Shown piece by piece: positions 18,203 through 27,025 of a stretch of 64,000 nucleotides of DNA. Position 1 is the first letter of the stretch. Each line of letters begins with the position of its first letter. A program made the translations under genes and the position numbers. The DNA comes from CAVSXS01 sp963767715 (GTDB lineage: Bacteria; Chloroflexota; Ktedonobacteria; Ktedonobacterales; Ktedonobacteraceae): positions 70,135 through 134,134 of the forward strand of contig CAVYFA010000018.1 of NCBI GenBank assembly GCA_963767715.1, written 5' to 3'. The notes under the pieces were generated by a model. It made no database searches. It was not told where the DNA came from and saw only the letters and a program-made list of their open reading frames with translations.

Positions 18203-18748
18203 CTATTTATTCAAGGGGAAGAGCACCGTCTCTGTGGCGACTTCTGGTCGGTAGAGCAATTGCAAGCGCTGCGCAGCGCCGGCCGGGACCTGAAAGGTGA
18301 TTGTGCCTCTGCGGGTTTGCCGCGAGGCGATGGCGCTGTAAAAGCCTGAAGTGACACTGGACTGGGTGCTAAAAGCGTCACCTTCGGCGCTGATGAGTTG
18401 ATAGAAGGTTGATTTATTCTGGATGGCGGCGACGGAGGTGTCGGTAATCGTGATGGTGATACTGACGGCTGTGGATGAGGTGTCGGCCCCCGGCTTCTGA
18501 CTGACCTGCTCCAACGTGAGAGTGCGATCAGCGAGAGAGACGGTTTGCTTCGAGATGCTTCCTCCCTGTGTGGTAGGCGTGAGCACGACGATGGGGGCGG
18601 TTCCCGGTGTGCTCGCAGCTACTGTGCCCGATTGGATGGTCGGCGAAGGTGCAGCGGTATTGCTCGTATTTCCACCTCCACACGCGGCCAGTAGCAAGAG
18701 CAGAGCAGCCAAAAGTATGACGCTGAGGGTGATATGTTTGAAATGCAT
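18203..18748 (-). CDS. Secreted lipoprotein, DUF4352-like
   Basis: This 181-residue protein has a clear lipoprotein signal: hydrophobic residues 8-20, then lipobox LLAAC with Cys22, then a Gly/Asn/Ser/Thr-rich spacer. The mature domain (~75-181), with TITITDTSVAAI and VPAGAAQRLQLLYRP segments, looks like the immunoglobulin-like DUF4352 fold found in many Gram-positive and Chloroflexota lipoproteins. It lies 92 bases downstream of the divergent, unknown 18931 gene start region and faces away from it. No enzymatic residues are evident; a surface-adhesion or binding role is a guess. Confidence 0.75.
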   Translation of the reverse strand: MHFKHITLSVILLAALLLLLAACGGGNTSNTAAPSPTIQSGTVAASTPGTAPIVVLTPTTQGGSISKQTVSLADRTLTLEQVSQKPGADTSSTAVSITITITDTSVAAIQNKSTFYQLISAEGDAFSTQSSVTSGFYSAIASRQTRRGTITFQVPAGAAQRLQLLYRPEVATETVLFPLNK

Positions 18749-18930
18749 CGAGATATTCCCACTAGTTATACAAATTCACATGAATTACTATTCTTTTCGA
18801 CACTTCTCATTATTCTGAATATATGTATTGAACGCAAGTAGGCGGGACTTATCTCCCCTATCAGAGATTAGGTCAGATGGGTACAATGGAAAGTGAGAAA
18901 GCTGACGTTGTTGTGTTGGGAGGGTCAGGT

Positions 18931-19935
18931 ATGAAGAGTCAGAACATTGATGAGCAAGAGAAAAGAAGCCGAAAAATGGCGGCATCCGTCTCTGAACGCG
19001 AGTTGCTGATTAACGAGGAAACGGTCGAACTGACGTATGAAGATGGGGAAGAACGGCCTATAAACAGTGAGGAAGAGCGACACGCGCCTGATCTGGCCGC
19101 GACGGGAGGGCTGGCGGTAATCCTCGCGCAACTTGTGGCATATTTTCATAACCGGGCACATATCGATGACCTGGATGTGCTGAGTTTTAGTCTCCACCAC
19201 CTGTTCTGCCGCATTGATTTTCTATACGAAACGGCGCTGCCGAGGCTTGCGGCGCTATCGCAACCAGAAGCTCGGCCGGGTGCGCCGGGCGAGTATGAAA
19301 TTTCGACCGGCCAGGCTGCAAGAGGTGATGGCAGGCGTAGTGTGCGTCATCGCCAGCAGGTATGGACGCAGTTACAAACCATCAATCGTACACTGGACAG
19401 GATGGAGCCCATCTGCCATCTGTTGAGTGACGCCACCGAGTGCATCCTCGAACGCTTCGACGCGAGTACCGATATGGTTGGTTTGCTCGAGCCTGAGCCG
19501 GGTGATGAGGCGGTGAGCATATCAACCGCCAGGTCGGCAGAGCAGGATGACGTGGACGCAGTGAATCTCGTCCTCACCGACGCGGGACGCTGGGATCTAG
19601 CCTTCGCGGCGATTACCCACAGCTTGCTGAGCTGGCAAGGAAATTACAGCAAGTCGGCTCCATTTACCGTGCAATTCGCCCCCCTGCTGCAGGCCATTCC
19701 GCTTCTGCCTGAAATAGACGCGGCCCTGGCAACCATTCTCGACAGCGCGGGTGCCATCTTCGGTGATATCCTGCCAGGCTTTCGCGCTATCCTGGAGGCG
19801 GATGAAGCAATGATTGCCGCGCTGCTCTATGACCTGATGCAGCAATCAGATCACCTGCTGGTCAAATTCGATACAACGCTGGAGCCGATGAATATGCTGA
19901 TCAAATACTACGCGGTGAGTTCGAGTTTAAGCTGA
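18931..19935 (+). CDS. Unknown acidic cytosolic protein
   Basis: This is a 334-residue protein from ATG 18931, chosen because GGAGG lies six bases upstream; ATG 18877 is in frame but has weaker support. The first ~65 residues are charged and probably disordered (ERE, EDGEERP). The rest is predicted alpha-helical, with Leu-rich stretches around HLFCRIDFLYETALPRL. There is no membrane segment and no signal. I do not recognise a family. It is followed after 151 bases by a gene with an MshEN domain on the same strand. Confidence 0.6.
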   Translation: MKSQNIDEQEKRSRKMAASVSERELLINEETVELTYEDGEERPINSEEERHAPDLAATGGLAVILAQLVAYFHNRAHIDDLDVLSFSLHHLFCRIDFLYETALPRLAALSQPEARPGAPGEYEISTGQAARGDGRRSVRHRQQVWTQLQTINRTLDRMEPICHLLSDATECILERFDASTDMVGLLEPEPGDEAVSISTARSAEQDDVDAVNLVLTDAGRWDLAFAAITHSLLSWQGNYSKSAPFTVQFAPLLQAIPLLPEIDAALATILDSAGAIFGDILPGFRAILEADEAMIAALLYDLMQQSDHLLVKFDTTLEPMNMLIKYYAVSSSLS

Positions 19936-20086
19936 CGGAAACTCAACCGCGATGTAAGTGTCTTAACTAGAACATAACCTTATCGCTGCTTTTTCCTAAC
20001 ATGCCTCGTGTAAGATGACAGTACATACTAATACGTTTTGTTGCAGTAATCTCATTTTGGAGAGGTAGAATATAAGGGATACCAGG

Positions 20087-20929
20087 ATGGGCAACAACGT
20101 TAACGAAACCAGGGATTTTCCTCCGAAGGAGACGGCGCAGTCGCCTTATACCTGCACGACGATCGATACGCTCACACCGGTACATGCTGCTATACAGCAG
20201 TTGCTCGCGTGCGAAGTTGAAGCGATTGCACTGGTGGCGATCAGGTTGCACTATGACATTGATGCCAGGCATGATCTGGCGATATGCTCTACGACGCACC
20301 TGGTCGATAGCCTGCGAGTGCTCGTTCGCAAAACCGATCAAATGTTTCTGCACGGCCATACGATGTATTTTGTGCTGCGCGATTCCACCCAGCAGGGTGG
20401 AGAGATCGTGCAAGCGCGCCTTTGGGAAGCACTGCTCTGGCGCGTCCACAATATGAGCCAGCCGGAGATGTTACGGCCCCACACTGTAACGATCGGCCAC
20501 AGTGGCTTTCAAGAGATACAGTCGAGCACAGCATGCTGCATCGACACCGCCTGTATTGCGCAACTGCGCTACGAGTGGCATCCTGAAAAGCCGCGAAAAA
20601 CAACGCGGCCAGGCCAATCGGAGTATGCACGGACGATTGAGCCCATCGATGAGGAGTTGCCGGCGCTGGCCCGCAAGCTCGGTATCCCATACCTGACGCT
20701 CCTGCCTCGTAAGTTGCCCAAGGCCCTCCAGCAACTCGTGACGCCTACACTGGCGCAAGAGCTGCGCTGCTTCCCGCTCGGGCGTGAGCGGGACACACTG
20801 ACGGTCGCCATGCTCGATCCCCAAAATAGTGATGCGCTTGACCGGCTACGTACGGAGACAGGGCTGCGCATTTTCCCCGTACTGGCGAATCCGCAGGAAT
20901 TACAATACGCTCTTGAACAATTTGTGTGA
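20087..20929 (+). CDS. MshEN-domain protein with degenerate cyclase-like N-terminus
   Basis: This is a 280-residue protein. Residues ~190-278 match an MshEN (GspE/PilB N-terminal) domain: LARKLGIPYLTL, LAQELRCFPLGRERDTLTVAMLDPQN, LRTETGLRIFPVLA. These domains bind c-di-GMP in some type II/IV secretion ATPases. Residues ~25-150 look like a degenerate GGDEF fold, with an acidic RKTDQM, a GH turn where GGDEF would be, and VTIGHSGF near the end, but no GG(D/E)EF signature. No ATPase or secretion gene is adjacent. A stand-alone cyclic-dinucleotide-responsive adaptor is possible. Confidence 0.6.
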   Translation: MGNNVNETRDFPPKETAQSPYTCTTIDTLTPVHAAIQQLLACEVEAIALVAIRLHYDIDARHDLAICSTTHLVDSLRVLVRKTDQMFLHGHTMYFVLRDSTQQGGEIVQARLWEALLWRVHNMSQPEMLRPHTVTIGHSGFQEIQSSTACCIDTACIAQLRYEWHPEKPRKTTRPGQSEYARTIEPIDEELPALARKLGIPYLTLLPRKLPKALQQLVTPTLAQELRCFPLGRERDTLTVAMLDPQNSDALDRLRTETGLRIFPVLANPQELQYALEQFV

Positions 20930-20988
20930 GAGCGATACAATCCCTGAAGGAACTATCACCATGGTAGATACAGAAAGGCTTAGTCTTA

Positions 20989-21912
20989 ATGAGAGTACTG
21001 GTAACGGGTGGGGCTGGTTTTATTGGTTCGCATATCGTCGATCAGTGTATCGCCGCAGGCCACGAGGTCGCGGTTGTCGATAATCTTTGGGAAGAAGGCG
21101 GTGGGAAGCGAGCGAATTTGAACCCGCGGGCGCGCTTCTATTATGCCGACATTACGGACGATGGGACGCTTCAAAGTATCTTTGACGAGGTACAGCCAGA
21201 GGTGGTGAGCCACCAGGCAGCGCAGCATAGCGTGTCGATTTCGACGAAAAATCCGAAGCTTGATGCGCGTGTGAATGTGCTCGGCCTGTTGAACGTGCTG
21301 ACGAACTGCACGCGCGTCGGGGTGCGGAAGGTCATCTTCGCCTCATCCGGCGCGACGTATGGCACACCTGCCTCGCTGCCAATCACGGAAGAGACACCTC
21401 AGCGCCCTGAATCGCCCTATGGCATCACCAAGCTGATGGCGGAGCATTATTTGCGCTACTGGCAAGAGGAGCATGGACTGGCGTATACTGCTTTCCGCTA
21501 CGGTAACGTCTACGGTCCGCGCCAGGACCCCAACGGTGAGGCAGGGGTGATCGCGATCTTCGCAAAGCGCTTCCTCGATCACCAGGAGGTACGCATCGAC
21601 TGGGACGGCGAGCAGAAGAAAGATTATGTCTACGTCGAGGATGTGGCGCGGGCGAATGTGATGGCACTTGGACTGGGAGATAACGATATCTTCTGTCTTG
21701 GCACGGGTAGGGGTACATCGGTCAACGAAATATATCGCATCCTGGCAAAAATTACCGGGTATACACCGGAGATCGAACACGCGCCCAGGCGCCCCGGTGA
21801 TATCTACCTGGCCTACTTCGATTGCAGCAAGGCCGCGCGCGTGCTGGGTTGGAAGCCGCGGGTAACGCTGGAAGAAGGCATCGAAAAGACGGTGGAGTTC
21901 TTCAGACGTTAA
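20989..21912 (+). CDS. NAD-dependent sugar epimerase/dehydratase (GalE-like)
   Basis: This 307-residue extended short-chain dehydrogenase has an N-terminal TGGAGFIGSH (NAD binding), the catalytic pair YGITK (YxxxK) with a preceding Ser in ASSGATYG, and a C-terminal LGWKPRVTLEEGIEKT typical of UDP-glucose 4-epimerase-like enzymes. ATG 20989 gives a standard start; an ATG at 20961 with a better ribosome site (GAAGGA) is out of frame by one base, so an upstream frameshift or coupled leader peptide is possible. It ends 11 bases into the convergent gmhA-like gene. Its place beside heptose genes suggests it makes an NDP-sugar for surface glycans; the exact sugar is unknown. Confidence 0.85.
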   Translation: MRVLVTGGAGFIGSHIVDQCIAAGHEVAVVDNLWEEGGGKRANLNPRARFYYADITDDGTLQSIFDEVQPEVVSHQAAQHSVSISTKNPKLDARVNVLGLLNVLTNCTRVGVRKVIFASSGATYGTPASLPITEETPQRPESPYGITKLMAEHYLRYWQEEHGLAYTAFRYGNVYGPRQDPNGEAGVIAIFAKRFLDHQEVRIDWDGEQKKDYVYVEDVARANVMALGLGDNDIFCLGTGRGTSVNEIYRILAKITGYTPEIEHAPRRPGDIYLAYFDCSKAARVLGWKPRVTLEEGIEKTVEFFRR

Positions 21913-22501
21913 TTTGTTCCTGTATCGCCAGCCGTTGGGCATAGGAGCGCACGACCTCGCGCATGTGGCGAGTGATGACGTGCGCCAGGATCATGTGCGC
22001 GTCTTCCTCTTGCTCGATATTCTGGCCGGGAGCAAGCACGTAGGCATCTACTAAGTGCTTGAGCTGGCCGCCGTTCGCGCCCAGCAGGCCGATGGTTGCT
22101 GCGCGGTTCTTCTGTGCCAGTTTGACGGCATTGATGACGTTGGGCGAGTTACCGCTCGCGCTGATGCCGATGATGACATCGCCTGGCTCCAGCAGGTTCG
22201 TCAGTTGCTCGGCAAAGATATGCTCGTAGTGGGTATCGTTGCTCCATGCGGTAATCAGCGGGACGTGATCGGTCAGCGAAATGGCCTTGACGCGGGGTGC
22301 GCCCACCATGATGGTGTTCTTCGCCAGGTCCAGCGCGAAGTGCGAAGCGGTGGCAGCGCTGCCACCGTTGCCGAGGATGAAGATGCGCCGCCCGTCATAG
22401 TAGGCCTCTTCGAGGATGTCGAGGGCCCGGCGCAGATCAGCCAGCGAGATGGCGCGCAGCATCTGCTCTACCTCGCTAAAATAGGTTGAAACCGATTCCA
22501 T
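21902..22501 (-). CDS. gmhA: Sedoheptulose-7-phosphate isomerase (GmhA-like SIS protein)
   Basis: This 199-residue SIS-domain protein has ILGNGGSAATASHFALDL (~39-56), the hallmark of phosphoheptose isomerases, and a GISASGNSPNV segment. The enzyme converts sedoheptulose 7-phosphate to D-glycero-D-manno-heptose 7-phosphate. It overlaps the end of the upstream GHMP kinase gene by 34 bases; AAGGGG before ATG 22501 supports that start. The isomerase-kinase pair is the standard opening of NDP-heptose synthesis, used for S-layer or exopolysaccharide glycans in organisms without lipopolysaccharide. Confidence 0.87.
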   Translation of the reverse strand: MESVSTYFSEVEQMLRAISLADLRRALDILEEAYYDGRRIFILGNGGSAATASHFALDLAKNTIMVGAPRVKAISLTDHVPLITAWSNDTHYEHIFAEQLTNLLEPGDVIIGISASGNSPNVINAVKLAQKNRAATIGLLGANGGQLKHLVDAYVLAPGQNIEQEEDAHMILAHVITRHMREVVRSYAQRLAIQEQINV

Positions 22502-23628
22502 GATGCGTATTCCCCTTTATCTTGTTTATTAAACTCCACAAACTCGTCCCTACTGGGTGCCGGAATTGCTAGCTCACCGCTTGGGTGCTCGCCGTAGGGC
22601 GCAACCCAGAGATTATTGAAGTTGGCGACATTCAGGAGAACCGTCGCCCCCTGCTGATCAAAATGGAAGTTCATGCGTTTGAGGCCGCTTTGCTCTAAGA
22701 CTTCCGTCACGGCCTGCTGACGCTCCTCCACGCAGTACAGCAGCAGGAATCCGCCGCCGCCCGCGCCGGTGATTTTGCCGCCTGCCGCTCCATGTTCACG
22801 AGCCAGCGCGTACCAGCCGTCGATGAAGCTGGTGGAAAGACCGGGCGCCAGGCGGCGTTTCTCCTGCCAGGCATAGTCCATGAGGCGTGCGAATTCATCC
22901 AGGTTGCCCTCTTCCAGGCAGTCCTGCACATCGACTGCGACCTGCTTGATATTGTGCAGCGCCTGCATCACATCATCATTGCGCTCCTCGGTCGATTTGC
23001 GCTGATGCTTCAAGATCGAGGTCGATTCTCGCGAGCTACCGGTGAAGAAGAGCATCAGGCGGCGCTCCAGGGCCTGGCGCACCTCTGGCGCGATACGCAG
23101 CGGCTCGACGCTGACGCCCTCTGTCGTGAAGGCGATTCTGTTCAGCCCGCCGAAAGCCGAGGCGAATTGATCCTGCTTGCCGATTGGCATGCCCATCTTG
23201 TTGATTTCTATCGAGCAGGCCAGTTCCGCCACCTGCTGCTTAGTCATGGGTTGCTCGATGAGCGTGGAGATGGCACGCACAAGTGTCACGGCAGCCGCGC
23301 TGGATGAGCCGAGGCCGGTGCCCGGCGGCACCTCGCTGGCAACGAACAGGTTGATGCCGCGCCTGATACCAAAGTGGTGCAGAACCGCTTTGGGCAGCGC
23401 CAGGTCGCCATTCCAGAATAGGTCGTTATAGGGCGTATGGCGAAACAGGGAGCGGTAATCGGCAGAGATGACTTGCAGGTCATCGGCATCATCCGTGGTC
23501 ACGATTGCGTAAAAGTACTTATTGATAGTTGTGCTGATCACCAGCCCACCATACCTGCTATAGTACGCTTCCAGATCAGTTCCGCCCCCGCCAAAGCTGA
23601 TGCGCATCGGCGCCCGAGCAATGAGCAT
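22468..23628 (-). CDS. hddA: GHMP kinase (D-glycero-D-manno-heptose 7-phosphate kinase-like)
   Basis: This GHMP kinase is 386 residues from ATG 23628, which has GGAGAG upstream. The longer frame to 23730 would run into a structured leader. Motifs are RAPMRISFGGGGTDL at the N-terminus, the ATP loop PPGTGLGSSSAAAVTL (~105-120) and a C-terminal ITGAGGGGFLLLYC. This pattern fits HddA and related fucokinase/heptose-kinase enzymes that phosphorylate C1. The overlap with gmhA supports the heptose assignment. The matching nucleotidyltransferase (HddC) is not adjacent. Confidence 0.85.
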   Translation of the reverse strand: MLIARAPMRISFGGGGTDLEAYYSRYGGLVISTTINKYFYAIVTTDDADDLQVISADYRSLFRHTPYNDLFWNGDLALPKAVLHHFGIRRGINLFVASEVPPGTGLGSSSAAAVTLVRAISTLIEQPMTKQQVAELACSIEINKMGMPIGKQDQFASAFGGLNRIAFTTEGVSVEPLRIAPEVRQALERRLMLFFTGSSRESTSILKHQRKSTEERNDDVMQALHNIKQVAVDVQDCLEEGNLDEFARLMDYAWQEKRRLAPGLSTSFIDGWYALAREHGAAGGKITGAGGGGFLLLYCVEERQQAVTEVLEQSGLKRMNFHFDQQGATVLLNVANFNNLWVAPYGEHPSGELAIPAPSRDEFVEFNKQDKGEYASWNRFQPILAR

Positions 23629-23661
23629 AATTGACTCTCCTACAAATACCTCGGCTAAATG

Positions 23662-23736
23662 AATGTAGTGGTGCCCATTCGTGACTGATATTAACCAGCG
23701 ACGTAACCTGGCACCCGCCAGGAGCACCACTACATT
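23662..23736 (-). promoter_or_regulatory. Structured leader RNA candidate before the heptose kinase
   Basis: A perfect 13-bp inverted repeat (23662-23674 with 23724-23736) closes a 49-nt interior. The interior holds a second 6-bp perfect hairpin (23707-23712 with 23717-23722, 4-nt loop) and a third possible small stem, giving a three-way junction. It sits in the 183-base gap between the sat stop and the hddA start, 34 bases upstream of ATG 23628, on the transcribed strand. I cannot match it to a known riboswitch class. Confidence 0.5.
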
Positions 23737-23811
23737 TTACACCTTCCATGTCTATATGGATAGGCTACGGTCAGACATCTACCCGGTACAGTCTCTTCTA
23801 CTATTACGCAG

Positions 23812-24978
23812 CTACGCGACGGGCTGGCGCATGGCTTCGATGAGGACCTGGGCGACCTCGGGACGAGAGAACTCGCGAGGCGGTATCTGGCCGGCTTGCA
23901 GCATCTGGCGCACCCTGGTCCCGCTCAAGGTGACGTGCTGCTCGCTGCCATGCGGGCAGGTCTTGGAGGACGCCATCGCATCGCAGACGCGGCAGAAGAA
24001 GGTGTGGTCGAAGAACATGGGCGTGATGCCGAGCTGTGCCGCATCGAACTCGGCGAAGATACGCTGGGCATCGTACGTGCCGTAGTAGTTGCCCACTCCG
24101 GCGTGATCGCGCCCGACGATGAAGTGGGAGCAGCCATAGTTCTTGCGCATGATGGCATGGAAAATGGCTTCGCGTGGGCCGGCATAGCGCATAGCTGCGG
24201 GCAGCACGCCCAGGATGACACGGTCTTTCGGATAGTAGTTCTCCAACAGGACTTCGTAACAGCGCATGCGTACATCGGCGGGGATATCGTCGCCCTTCGT
24301 ATCGCCGACGAGCGGGTGCAGGTAGAGACCATCGACGGTCTCGAGGGCGCACTTCTGGATATATTCGTGCGCGCGATGCACGGGATTGCGCGTCTGGAAA
24401 CCGACGACGCGCTTCCAGCCGCGCTCAGCGAACATCTGTCGGGACTGCGTGGGCGTGAAGCGGTATTTCGCGAATGCTTGCTCCGGCAGCGCGACGATAC
24501 GTAGCGGGCCGCCCAGCAGCACCTCGTCCTGTTCGTACAGTACCTTCACGCCGGGATGCGCTTCATCCGTCGTGCGATAGACCTTGCTGGCCTCGTGCTG
24601 CTTGTCGTAGCCGAACTGCTCCTGAACCGTCATGACGGCCTGCAGCGTCCCCTGCGCGTTGACGAGGGCGACCTGGCTCCCCTCCTTCAAGGAGTCCGCC
24701 TGCTCGCGGCTCACCGATAGGGTGATCGGGATCGACCAGGGCAGACCGTTGCTCAGATGCATCGTCTCGACCACAGCGCGATAATCGTCGCGCGTCATGA
24801 AGCCGCTCAGGGGGCTATATGCACCGATAGCGAGCATCTCCAGGTCGGCAAGCTGACGCGAACCGATAGCTACACGCGGGAGCGAGTGGGCGATTTCGCG
24901 CAATTCCGCGCGCTCCTGCTCGCTTGCCATATTCAAGACCAGCTCCCCGCCATGAGGAGCGATTAATGTGTTTTCCAT
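23812..24978 (-). CDS. sat: Sulfate adenylyltransferase (ATP sulfurylase)
   Basis: This 388-residue enzyme makes adenylyl sulfate (APS) from sulfate and ATP. The signature QTRNPVHRAHEYIQ (~196-209), PLVGDTKGDDIP and IVGRDHAGVGNYYG are all present, as are the N-terminal LSGFM block and a Cys-rich C-terminal segment (FFCRVCDAM, KTCPHG) found in the bacterial/archaeal Sat form. It follows cysC by 14 bases on the same strand and the phosphodiesterase lies upstream, forming a three-gene unit. No PAPS or APS reductase is in view, so the product may feed sulfation as well as assimilation. Confidence 0.93.
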   Translation of the reverse strand: MENTLIAPHGGELVLNMASEQERAELREIAHSLPRVAIGSRQLADLEMLAIGAYSPLSGFMTRDDYRAVVETMHLSNGLPWSIPITLSVSREQADSLKEGSQVALVNAQGTLQAVMTVQEQFGYDKQHEASKVYRTTDEAHPGVKVLYEQDEVLLGGPLRIVALPEQAFAKYRFTPTQSRQMFAERGWKRVVGFQTRNPVHRAHEYIQKCALETVDGLYLHPLVGDTKGDDIPADVRMRCYEVLLENYYPKDRVILGVLPAAMRYAGPREAIFHAIMRKNYGCSHFIVGRDHAGVGNYYGTYDAQRIFAEFDAAQLGITPMFFDHTFFCRVCDAMASSKTCPHGSEQHVTLSGTRVRQMLQAGQIPPREFSRPEVAQVLIEAMRQPVA

Positions 24979-24992
24979 CGTAATATCCCGCT

Positions 24993-25592
24993 TTATAGGT
25001 AACCAAGCGCCATAAGGCGGTCAGTCACGATTTTCGAATCTTCCAGGGCCTCTTCCTCTGGCTCGAGATAGCCCAGCTCTTCCAGTTTCGCGAAGATACG
25101 CGCGACGCTCTCCTGGATAGTCTCTTTGTCGGTCTCGACGACCAGTTCCGGGTGTTCCGGCTCTTCGTAGGGATCGTCAACGCCGGTGAAGCCCTTGATC
25201 TTGCCCTCGTCGGCCAGCTTATAGAGGCCCTTCACATCGCGCTGGCGGCAAACATCGATGGGGCACTTGACGAACACCTCGATGAAGTTGCCGATGTGGT
25301 CACGGGCCCATGTCCGCGTTTCCCGGTAAGGGGAGATCGCGGCGGAGATGCACGCGACGCCGTTGCGAGTGAGCAGGCCGCACACAAACGCGATGCGCTT
25401 GATGTTGGTATCGCGGTCTTCCTTGCTAAAGCCCAGGCCTTTGCTCAGGTGCGTACGTACGATATCGCCGTCCAGGATCTCGACATTGCGCCCGCGCGCC
25501 TTGAGGCGTTCTTCGATCGCCTCGGAAAGCGTACTTTTGCCCGCGCCGGAGAGTCCGGTAAACCAGATAGTAAAACCCTTATTCGTAGACAT
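24993..25592 (-). CDS. cysC: Adenylylsulfate kinase (APS kinase)
   Basis: This 199-residue enzyme phosphorylates APS to PAPS. The P-loop GLSGAGKST (~13-21) is followed by LDGDIVRTHLSKGLGFSKEDR and FVKCPIDVCRQRDVKGLY with the usual spacing. Residues 140-199 include DDPYEEPEHPELVVET, a normal ending. GGAGG lies about 12 bases upstream of ATG 25592. It sits between the phosphodiesterase (29 bases) and sat (14 bases), consistent with one operon. Confidence 0.94.
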   Translation of the reverse strand: MSTNKGFTIWFTGLSGAGKSTLSEAIEERLKARGRNVEILDGDIVRTHLSKGLGFSKEDRDTNIKRIAFVCGLLTRNGVACISAAISPYRETRTWARDHIGNFIEVFVKCPIDVCRQRDVKGLYKLADEGKIKGFTGVDDPYEEPEHPELVVETDKETIQESVARIFAKLEELGYLEPEEEALEDSKIVTDRLMALGYL

Positions 25593-25621
25593 GAAGCGTT
25601 TCTTCCTCCAGGTTACAATGT

Positions 25622-27025
25622 TTAAAATGCCCTGCCCTGCATATCCGCAGGAACAGGAACGTCGAGTTGTTTGAGAATAGTTGGAGCCATATCCATCAAC
25701 TGCAGGCCCGTGAGTTCATGACCGCCAGGGCCGAAATCGTCGTCGGGATCGTGCTTGATGACAATGCCGAACTGAGCGTGGTTGCAGTCATCCGGCCCCG
25801 TATCGTTATCGAAGGTGTAGATCGAGCCATAACCGATTGAGCCCACGGAGCGCCAGAAGAGATCGCCGAAGTAGACGATCAGATCGGGCGGCACACCGTT
25901 GGTCTCGTGATAAATTTCTCGTGGCTTATACACAGTCGTGCCGATGTTGACGCCATCAGGGTCAACGATGGCCTCGAACTTCGCCTTGAGTTCGTTGCGC
26001 AGCGCCTCGACTTCTTCGGGCTTGACGATGCCCTGTGGCTCACGCCCCTCGATATTCAGGAAGATGCGGGCATAGTAGCCGCCATCGCCCCAGACTTTAG
26101 TCCGGCTCCAGTCGATCTCGCATTTATCGATGGAGGTCAGGCTGGTTGGCATCGACTTGAGGGCCAGGTAGCCCTCGCGGATGAGCCACTCGTTGACGCA
26201 GATGCCGCCATCCATTTTCTTCGCGCCGTGATCGGAGACGATGAAGACAGTCGTGTTGTCCTCGTCGACCAGGTCGAGAATCTGGCCGATCTCGGTATCG
26301 AGATAGCGGTAGTAGTTGTGAATGCTTTCGTTATACACGGGATGCACTTCGTACTTGTGGTGCGTGGGATCGTGAAATTTCCACATGCCGTGATGAATGC
26401 GGTCGGTCCCCATCTCCACGAACATGAAGAAGTCCCAGTCCTTCTGCGCGATCCACTTCTTGACGAGTTTGAAGCGCTTCTCGGTCATCGTGTAAATTTG
26501 CCGCAGCAGGTAATCCTTGTCATCGGTACGGAAATTAGGAACATCAACCAGGTAGTCACCGACCGTGGCTTCGATCTCCTGCATCGCCGACGCCGGATAG
26601 GTGTAGGGCCTTTCGGGATTCTTCGTAGAGGGAGTCAGGAAGCATCCGACCTGAATACCGTTGACCGGCTTGGGTGGATAGGTCTGCGGCACGCCAACCG
26701 TGATCACTTTTTTACCCGCGCGCGAGAGGATGTCCCAGACGCGGTCGGTTTTCACAGAATTTGAATTGGCCAGGGTATTTTTCTCATACGAATAGTCGCC
26801 GCGATTGCGAAAGCCATAAAAGCCGAGCGTGCCAGGATCCTTGCTGGACATCATCGAACTCCAGGCGGGGACGGTGATGGCGGGAATACAGCTTTCGAGT
26901 TTTCCCCACGCGCCATGATCCATGACTCGCTTGAAATTCGGCAACTCATCGCGCCATTGTTCGAAAACAAGTTCTGGTGGGGCACAATCCAGGCCGATCA
27001 CCAGGACTTTTTTTCGCCGATTCAT
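25622..27025 (-). CDS. Alkaline-phosphatase-superfamily phosphodiesterase/nucleotide pyrophosphatase
   Basis: This 467-residue protein starts at ATG 27025; ATG 27031 is equally placed behind GGAAAGG. The core matches type I phosphodiesterase/nucleotide pyrophosphatase: LVIGLDCAPPEL with a metal Asp near the start, ITVPAWSSMMS as nucleophile segment, VEMGTDRIHHGMW, and the metal site VSDHGAKKMDGG. There is no signal peptide, so it is cytosolic. First gene of the unit with cysC and sat, it may hydrolyse a sulfated or phosphorylated nucleotide or glycan intermediate; the substrate is unknown. Related genes occur in sugar and sulfate clusters. Confidence 0.8.
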   Translation of the reverse strand: MNRRKKVLVIGLDCAPPELVFEQWRDELPNFKRVMDHGAWGKLESCIPAITVPAWSSMMSSKDPGTLGFYGFRNRGDYSYEKNTLANSNSVKTDRVWDILSRAGKKVITVGVPQTYPPKPVNGIQVGCFLTPSTKNPERPYTYPASAMQEIEATVGDYLVDVPNFRTDDKDYLLRQIYTMTEKRFKLVKKWIAQKDWDFFMFVEMGTDRIHHGMWKFHDPTHHKYEVHPVYNESIHNYYRYLDTEIGQILDLVDEDNTTVFIVSDHGAKKMDGGICVNEWLIREGYLALKSMPTSLTSIDKCEIDWSRTKVWGDGGYYARIFLNIEGREPQGIVKPEEVEALRNELKAKFEAIVDPDGVNIGTTVYKPREIYHETNGVPPDLIVYFGDLFWRSVGSIGYGSIYTFDNDTGPDDCNHAQFGIVIKHDPDDDFGPGGHELTGLQLMDMAPTILKQLDVPVPADMQGRAF

